Translations under genes and position numbers: made by a program | Notes under the pieces: generated by a model | Database searches by the model: none | Seen by the model: the letters and a program-made list of their open reading frames with translations, nothing else | Told to the model about the DNA's origin: nothing | In this document: positions 8,515 to 11,994 of the stretch, piece after piece | Layout of the letters: every line of letters starts with the position of its first letter | Position numbering within the stretch: the first letter of the stretch is position 1 | Source of the DNA: Desulfovibrionaceae bacterium UBA930 | Lineage (GTDB): Bacteria; Desulfobacterota; Desulfovibrionia; Desulfovibrionales; Desulfovibrionaceae | Direction of reading: 5' to 3' | NCBI GenBank assembly: GCA_002293605.1 | Contig: DBDO01000240.1 | Coordinates: forward strand, 1-11,994 | Length of the DNA: 11,994 bases

Positions 8515-8543
8515 TGGACTAAAGGGGCGGGCTGCGTTATCAT
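8515..8543 (+). promoter_or_regulatory. Candidate carD promoter
   Basis: TGGACT (8515-8520, four of six to TTGACA), a 17-base spacer and TATCAT (8538-8543, five of six to TATAAT). Transcription would start near 8550, leaving a leader of about 140 bases before the GTG. The -10 hexamer overlaps an inverted repeat at 8531-8558. Confidence 0.4.
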
Positions 8544-8558
8544 CCTTTCGAACGCAGC
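8531..8558. promoter_or_regulatory. Inverted repeat over the carD -10/start site (operator candidate)
   Basis: GCTGCGTT (8531-8538) is matched perfectly by AACGCAGC (8551-8558) across 12 bases. The repeat spans the predicted -10 element and start point. No T-run follows on either strand, so a terminator is unlikely. A dimeric regulator site or a 5'-end hairpin are the alternatives. Confidence 0.35.
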
Positions 8559-8593
8559 ATGCCTTATCCGCTTTCCCGGTCGGCATTTCTCGC

Positions 8594-8634
8594 ATGGCCG
8601 GGCGCGCTCCTTCTTCGCGGAGCACGGCGGCCAT
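8594..8634 (+). promoter_or_regulatory. Two-tier hairpin in the carD leader
   Basis: ATGGCCG (8594-8600) pairs with CGGCCAT (8628-8634). Inside it GCTCC (8606-8610) pairs with GGAGC (8619-8623) around an 8-base loop, with an internal loop between the two stems. It ends 54 bases before the carD GTG and leaves the Shine-Dalgarno site free. Confidence 0.35.
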
Positions 8635-8688
8635 CCCAAAAAACTCTGTCCCCCTTCGCATGGCGTATCGCTTTTCAGGAGTCTTCCC

Positions 8689-9204
8689 GTGTATACCCCG
8701 GAACAGCTTGTTGTTTATCCCGCGCAGGGCGTTGGCGTCATTGAGCGTCTTGAACGCCAGGAAATCGGCGGGCAAGAAGCCGAGTTCTATATCATCCGCA
8801 TTTTCACCAATAATATAACGGTCATGGTTCCCGTCAACAATGCGGGCAGCGTGGGGCTGCGCCCCCCGTGCAGCGCTGACGAGGCCCAGGCCGTGCTTGA
8901 TTCGCTCCAGGACCGCACGTCCTTTTCCGGCTATTCCGGCCAGAACTGGAACCGCCGCTACAGGGAGTACTCGGAACGGCTGAAAAGCGCCTCTCTGCTT
9001 GATGTCGGCCATGTGCTCAAAGAACTTTTTCTGATCAGCGGAGAAAAGGAGCTTTCCTTTGGCGAGCGCCGTCTGCTTGAGCAGGCCATGGGGCTTGTGA
9101 CCTCGGAACTGTCCTGCGTGCTCGGGCGCAACGAAGAGGAGCTTAAGGCGGTCATTGAAAATTTTTACGCGGACATACTCGCCAAGCCGGAAAAAGAGGA
9201 CTGA
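8689..9204 (+). CDS. carD: CarD/CdnL-family RNA polymerase-binding transcription regulator
   Basis: 171 residues from GTG at 8689, chosen because AGGAG (8677-8681) lies 7 bases upstream and because the family's N-terminal fold begins right there. The frame stays open upstream to 8467, but that extension is not family-like. Residues 1-60 form the RNA polymerase-interacting domain (PF02559 type): VVYPAQGVG (8-16), an EIGG turn (25-28), TVMVPV (44-49) and GLRPP (56-60). The C-terminal half is helical. NWNRRYREY (86-94) matches the segment whose Trp, in Mycobacterium CarD, wedges into the minor groove at the upstream edge of the transcription bubble; here that is Trp-87. Characterised members bind the RNAP beta subunit and stabilise open complexes; they are not classical repressors. 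The gene is upstream of rho in the same orientation with a 421-base gap. The actual targets in this organism cannot be read from the sequence. Confidence 0.9.
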   Translation: MYTPEQLVVYPAQGVGVIERLERQEIGGQEAEFYIIRIFTNNITVMVPVNNAGSVGLRPPCSADEAQAVLDSLQDRTSFSGYSGQNWNRRYREYSERLKSASLLDVGHVLKELFLISGEKELSFGERRLLEQAMGLVTSELSCVLGRNEEELKAVIENFYADILAKPEKED

Positions 9205-9433
9205 CCCCCTTGCCATGCGCGGATAATTAGGCTAGAAGGCATTGCATACTTCAATACGAAAGTCCTTCCGGCGTCGAAGCGAACAGTCGGCGCAAGAAAT
9301 CAGCACGAGACAACAAGCGGCCGTCCATGCAAAAAAGGCGGGCTTTGCCGAGCACACCCTTGCCGGAAACCATCCCCGAGAATTCCCTGCGTTTGTCCTT
9401 GCCCCTCGAAGGCAGAGGCCTGACGGCGCTGAC
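9205..9433. other. Untranslated gap between carD and the rho promoter region
   Basis: No convincing gene. An open frame from a TTG at 9242 to 9478 has no ribosome binding site and no recognisable protein features. No strong intrinsic terminator follows carD, so read-through into rho is possible. A weak promoter-like pair, TTGCCA (9210-9215) with TAGAAG (9233-9238) at 17 bases, is present but not persuasive. Confidence 0.4.
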
Positions 9434-9473
9434 GCGCGTTCATCAGACTGCATAGCTACGGTGTCTGACGCGC
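9434..9473. promoter_or_regulatory. Inverted repeat directly upstream of the rho -10 element
   Basis: GCGCG (9434-9438) and TCAGAC (9443-9448) pair with GTCTGA (9463-9468) and CGCGC (9469-9473). This gives 11 base pairs with a 4-base bulge on the left arm and a 14-base loop. The right arm ends one base before TATAAT, so the repeat covers the spacer and -35 zone. It could be an operator or activator site. Confidence 0.4.
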
Positions 9474-9479
9474 TATAAT
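9474..9479 (+). promoter_or_regulatory. Perfect -10 element (TATAAT) of the probable rho promoter
   Basis: TATAAT matches the sigma70 consensus fully, but the 16-19 base spacings place only CATAGC-like sequence where a -35 should be, and there is no extended TG. Transcription would start near 9486 and give a leader of about 140 bases before the rho start. Confidence 0.5.
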
Positions 9480-9520
9480 GCGAACATACTTAATAGAGCA
9501 GTTTCACAGTGAAGTGCTTG

Positions 9521-9546
9521 CGGACACTGCGGGCACGGCCCGTCCG
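9521..9546 (+). promoter_or_regulatory. GC-rich hairpin in the rho leader
   Basis: CGGAC (9521-9525) pairs with GTCCG (9542-9546), and GGGC (9531-9534) pairs with GCCC (9538-9541) around an ACG loop, leaving one 5-base bulge (9526-9530). Nine mostly G-C pairs make this stable in RNA. It lacks a T-run, so it is not an intrinsic terminator. Confidence 0.35.
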
Positions 9547-9590
9547 TGTTCCTCTCGTGCGCTGCGCTATGCCCTGCCCTTCATGGCCGG

Positions 9591-9627
9591 ACCTTTTATC
9601 AACAACCTCCACAACACCCTTCTCTAT
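9591..9627 (+). promoter_or_regulatory. G-free, C-rich tract before rho: candidate Rho-utilisation site
   Basis: From 9591 to 9627 there are 37 bases with no G and 15 C, ending in the rho start codon. Rho loads on unstructured, C-rich, G-poor RNA, and in E. coli the rho leader is attenuated by Rho itself. The tract also leaves no Shine-Dalgarno site for the 9626 start. The autoregulatory role is inference. Confidence 0.35.
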
Positions 9628-10924
9628 GCGGAAAAAGAAAACCACCTCTGTGACGGAAGCCCTGGATGCAGGTATGAACCTGTCTGAGCTCAAGGTCAAA
9701 TCCATGACCGAACTCATGGCCCTGGCCGATTCCTTTGAAGTTGAAAACGCCAGTTCCATGCGCAAACAGGAGCTTATCTTCGCGCTCCTGCAGAACTGCT
9801 CTTCCCAGAACGGTGCCATCTTCGGCGATGGCGTGCTCGAAATTCTGCCCGATGGCTTCGGCTTTTTGCGCTCGCCGCTTTGCAGCTACATGCCCGGGCC
9901 GGACGACATTTACGTCTCCCCCTCCCAAATCCGGCGCTTCAGCCTCCGAAAGGGCGATATCGTTTCCGGCCAAATCCGCCCGCCCAAGGAGGGGGAACGC
10001 TACTTCGCCCTGCTCAAGGTGAACGAAATCGGCTTTGAGCCCCCGGCCAACGCCAAAAACCTCGTGCTCTTCGACAACCTCACCCCCATCTATCCGGACC
10101 GCCGCATAGCCATGGAAAACGGCGAAAAGGCCTATTCCGGGCGGGTTATAGACCTGATGGCCCCGGTAGGCTGCGGGCAGCGCGGCATTATTGTTGCGCC
10201 GCCGCGCACGGGCAAGACCATTCTCCTGCAGTCCATGGCCAATGCCATCAACGCCAACCATCCGGACGCCTACCTGATCGTGCTGCTCATTGACGAGCGC
10301 CCCGAGGAAGTGACCGACATGGAGCGCACGGTGAAAAACGCCGAGGTCATCTCCTCCACCTTTGACGAGCCCCCGCAGCGCCATGTGCAGGTATGCGAAA
10401 TGGTGCTGGAAAAGGCCAAGCGCCTGGTGGAGCGCAAGCGCGATGTGGTTATTCTGCTCGACTCCATCACGCGCCTTGGCCGGGCCTACAACGCGGTGAC
10501 CCCCTCTTCGGGCCGGGTGCTCACGGGCGGTCTTGACGCCAACGCCCTGCAACGGCCCAAGCGCTTTTTCGGCGCGGCCCGCAATATTGAGGAAGGCGGC
10601 AGTTTGACCATTATCGCCACCGCCCTCATTGACACCGGCTCGCGCATGGACGAGGTCATTTTCGAAGAATTCAAGGGCACCGGCAACATGGAAATCTACC
10701 TTGACCGCCACCTTGCCGAAAAGCGCGTGTTCCCGGCCATTGACATCAACAGAACCGGAACCCGCAAGGAAGAGCTGCTCCTCTCCGATGACGTGCTGAA
10801 CCGGGTCTGGATTTTGCGCAAAATTCTCGCGCCCATGTCGGCCATCGACAGCATGGAATTTTTGCTGGACAAGATGCGCGGCACCAAGAGCAATCAGGAG
10901 TTCCTCAACGTTATGAACAAATAG
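9626..10924 (+). CDS. rho: Transcription termination factor Rho
   Basis: 432 residues, against 419 in E. coli. Rho is the hexameric RNA-dependent ATPase and helicase that ends transcription of untranslated RNA. Order: a short basic extension (1-16); the N-terminal helical domain starting MNLSELK (17) with MRKQELIFALL (45-55); the OB-fold RNA-binding domain with GDGVLEILPDGFGFLRS (67-83) and YVSPSQIRRF (96-105); and the ATPase core. Walker A is APPRTGKT (191-198), catalytic Glu is in IDERPEEV (222-229, Glu-224), Walker B is VVILLD (274-279), the Q-loop region is near SSGRVLTGG (294-302) and the R-loop lies in GTGNMEIYLDRHLAEKR (351-367). All key residues are intact. The start is uncertain: ATG 9626 lacks a Shine-Dalgarno site, ATG 9674 would begin at MNLSELK, and GTG 9509 would add an atypical 39 residues. 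I prefer 9626 because short basic extensions before MNLSELK fit my memory of Desulfovibrio Rho proteins. Confidence 0.97.
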   Translation: MRKKKTTSVTEALDAGMNLSELKVKSMTELMALADSFEVENASSMRKQELIFALLQNCSSQNGAIFGDGVLEILPDGFGFLRSPLCSYMPGPDDIYVSPSQIRRFSLRKGDIVSGQIRPPKEGERYFALLKVNEIGFEPPANAKNLVLFDNLTPIYPDRRIAMENGEKAYSGRVIDLMAPVGCGQRGIIVAPPRTGKTILLQSMANAINANHPDAYLIVLLIDERPEEVTDMERTVKNAEVISSTFDEPPQRHVQVCEMVLEKAKRLVERKRDVVILLDSITRLGRAYNAVTPSSGRVLTGGLDANALQRPKRFFGAARNIEEGGSLTIIATALIDTGSRMDEVIFEEFKGTGNMEIYLDRHLAEKRVFPAIDINRTGTRKEELLLSDDVLNRVWILRKILAPMSAIDSMEFLLDKMRGTKSNQEFLNVMNK

Positions 10925-10936
10925 GGGGGTCCGGGC

Positions 10937-11320
10937 ATGAAGCCTTTCGCCATAGCTGTTGAGTGGCTTACAGACGAGCACAGGGAATTAAAAGCGATTG
11001 AAGAGCAGGCCCAAAAGGCCCTGTACGAACACAAGGACGAGGCCCGCTACCGCGCCCTGATGCGGATGCGGGCCGAGCACCTTGCGGCGCTGCCGCACAG
11101 ATCCTTGATTATGCAGCATTCTCTGCCTGAAACGCAGCGTCTTTATGTATCCGGCAAGCTGCTCTCCTTCGCCCAAGGGGCGCGCAACGCCCTGGAGCTT
11201 GATTCCGTCTTCTACATGTCGGCCCTGCTCTACCCTGATGATCACAAGCCCGGAGAGCCGGACAATATGGAGCGCCTCATCGAGGCGCTCGATTCCGGCC
11301 GCTGCAATTGGCAAGATTAG
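10937..11320 (+). CDS. Conserved-looking 127-residue protein of unknown function downstream of rho
   Basis: I do not recognise the family. The ATG at 10937 is preceded by an AGGGGGG ribosome site (10923-10929) that overlaps the rho TAG stop, with a 7-base spacing. The gene begins 12 bases after rho, so co-transcription and coupled translation are likely. The protein has no signal peptide, membrane segment or zinc-binding cluster. Residues 1-60 are strongly helical and charged (EWLTDEHRELKAIEEQAQ at 9-26, then RALMRMRAEHLAAL). A second amphipathic part includes LPETQRLYVSGKLL, and the tail is short and acidic (GRCNWQD, one Cys). Codon use matches its neighbours, so recent transfer is not suggested. 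A small cytosolic, possibly coiled-coil protein linked to Rho function is conceivable, but only position supports that. Confidence 0.75.
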   Translation: MKPFAIAVEWLTDEHRELKAIEEQAQKALYEHKDEARYRALMRMRAEHLAALPHRSLIMQHSLPETQRLYVSGKLLSFAQGARNALELDSVFYMSALLYPDDHKPGEPDNMERLIEALDSGRCNWQD

Positions 11321-11403
11321 GGCCGGACGGTTCGGGGATTTGCTCCCTGCTCCGGGCTTTACAAAATCGGGGCTCTGGTATACAGGTATAGATACAGACA
11401 TAG

Positions 11404-11424
11404 CCGCCTTACGCGGTCCTTTTT
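11404..11424 (+). terminator. Weak terminator-like hairpin after the rho transcription unit
   Basis: CCGC (11404-11407) pairs with GCGG (11413-11416) around CTTAC, and TCCTTTTT follows to 11424. A four-pair stem is short for an intrinsic terminator. Confidence 0.3.
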
Positions 11425-11454
11425 GTCCTGGCCGGGCGCTCCCAAGCGTGTGCT

Positions 11455-11478
11455 CCCTTCACAAAAAGGGCCGTTTTT
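11455..11478 (+). terminator. Second terminator-like hairpin upstream of potA
   Basis: CCCTT (11455-11459) pairs with AAGGG (11466-11470) around CACAAA. After CCG comes TTTTT (11474-11478). Together with the hairpin at 11404 it could end the carD-rho transcript before potA. Each alone is weak. Confidence 0.35.
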
Positions 11479-11495
11479 CTTGCTCCGGCGCTGTG

Positions 11496-11524
11496 TTTCA
11501 TACCCTCTTCCCCTGTGCGATAAT
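11496..11524 (+). promoter_or_regulatory. Candidate extended -10 promoter for potA
   Basis: TGC-GATAAT (11516-11524) is an extended -10 element with five of six bases correct. At 17 bases upstream lies a poor -35, TTTCAT (11496-11501). Transcription would begin near 11531, only two bases before the Shine-Dalgarno site, so the leader would be about 14 bases. Confidence 0.4.
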
Positions 11525-11544
11525 CATCTGTGAGGACAGTCTCG

Positions 11545-11994
11545 TTGGAACAACGGTCTATCATCGAACTGCGGGGGGTCGCGAAATATTACGGCAGCAC
11601 CGCGGCCCTGCACAATATCAATCTGGAAATCGCCAACGGCGAGTTTCTCACCCTGCTCGGGCCGTCAGGCTGCGGCAAAACCACCATTCTGCGGCTTATC
11701 TCCGGCTTTGAAAGCCCGAGCAAGGGTGAGCTGCTCCTGAACGGCGAAGATATCACCGCTACCCCGCCGGAACGGCGGCAGGTGAACACAGTTTTTCAAA
11801 ACTACGCGCTCTTTCCGCACATGACGGTGTGGAACAACGTGGCCTTTGGCCTGCGCATGCAGGGGCTGCCCAAAGCGGAAATCAGCGCGCGCGTGGACGA
11901 GGCCTTACGCCGGGTACACCTGGACGCCCTGGCCGACCGCATGCCGCGCCAGCTTTCCGGCGGGCAGCAGCAGCGCGTGGCCATTGCCAGGGCC
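11545..11994 (+). CDS. potA: Spermidine/putrescine-type ABC importer ATPase PotA (N-terminal 150 residues, cut by right edge)
   Basis: PotA is the cytoplasmic ATPase that drives polyamine import with the permeases PotB and PotC and the binding protein PotD. Start TTG at 11545 follows AGGA (11533-11536) by 8 bases. Visible: Walker A GPSGCGKTT (39-47), DIT-x-x-P-x-x-RR (69-77), the Q-loop in NTVFQNYALFPHMTV (81-95, Gln-85), NVAFGLRMQ (98-106) and the ABC signature LSGGQQQRVAIARA (137-150). The NGEFLTLLGPSGCGKTT and FPHMTV...NVAFGLRMQ strings closely follow E. coli PotA, which separates it from maltose-type (MalK) and iron-type (FbpC) relatives, though these remain possible without the rest. Walker B, the H-loop and the regulatory C-terminal domain lie beyond the edge. 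The unit is probably separate from rho, given the hairpins and promoter between them. Confidence 0.88.
   Translation, partial: MEQRSIIELRGVAKYYGSTAALHNINLEIANGEFLTLLGPSGCGKTTILRLISGFESPSKGELLLNGEDITATPPERRQVNTVFQNYALFPHMTVWNNVAFGLRMQGLPKAEISARVDEALRRVHLDALADRMPRQLSGGQQQRVAIARA

Noticed and set aside
8467..8688. N-terminal extension of CarD from the TTG at 8467
   Set aside because: The extension of 74 residues is not family-like, and a clear AGGAG lies 7 bases before the GTG at 8689.
8344..9216. A 290-codon minus-strand open frame opposite carD
   Set aside because: Codon-aligned antisense of carD; the carD translation matches its family along its whole length.
9242..9478. Possible 78-residue gene between carD and rho
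   Set aside because: TTG start without a ribosome site, arginine/alanine-rich low-information translation and overlap with the predicted rho promoter.
9478..9687. Possible 69-residue leader peptide for rho
   Set aside because: Its ATG is part of the TATAAT element, upstream of the predicted transcription start, and it has no ribosome site. Kept only as a remark on the rho start.
9599..10981. A 460-codon minus-strand open frame opposite rho
   Set aside because: Codon-aligned with rho, same cause as above. Rho itself is unmistakable.
11358..11384. Promoter-like TTTACA and TATACA after the 127-residue gene
   Set aside because: The 15-base spacing is too short, and hairpins with T-runs follow before potA.

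Overview
The window looks like chromosomal DNA from a GC-rich deltaproteobacterium. Desulfovibrionaceae (Desulfovibrio or a close relative) is my best guess, from the style of the Rho N-terminus, the carD-rho neighbourhood and a giant type I secretion style adhesin. The genus is inference; no marker gene here settles it.

Layout: (1) Positions 1-8089, two thirds of the window, are one uninterrupted minus-strand reading frame of 2,696 codons. It starts at 8089 and leaves the window before any stop. It encodes the N-terminal part of a giant, repetitive, secreted adhesin-like protein. (2) Positions 8090-8688 are a 599-base divergent intergenic region with an A/T-rich island, candidate promoters facing both ways and several inverted repeats. 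(3) carD (8689-9204, +) encodes a CarD/CdnL-type RNA polymerase-binding regulator. (4) Positions 9205-9625 are a long leader holding a perfect TATAAT element abutted by an inverted repeat, a GC-rich hairpin and a G-free C-rich tract. (5) rho (9626-10924, +) encodes transcription termination factor Rho. (6) A 127-residue protein of unknown function (10937-11320, +) follows 12 bases later. (7) After a 224-base gap with weak terminator-like hairpins and a promoter candidate, potA (11545 to the right edge, +) encodes the ATPase of a spermidine/putrescine-type ABC importer, cut by the window.

How the genes relate: CarD and Rho both act on transcription (initiation-complex stability and termination), so carD-rho is a small transcription-machinery cluster; the unknown protein is probably co-transcribed with rho. 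PotA starts a separate uptake transcription unit. The adhesin is divergently transcribed and functionally unrelated. Its secretion system (ABC protein, membrane fusion protein, outer-membrane protein) is not in the window and might lie beyond the left edge.

Most interesting points: the adhesin's composite 300-390 residue super-module, repeated about seven times with three diagnostic motifs per copy, and the organisation of the rho leader, where a 37-base G-free, C-rich tract takes the place of a Shine-Dalgarno site just before the start codon and could be a Rho loading site for autoregulation. I found no RNA genes, CRISPR arrays, insertion sequences or phage genes.
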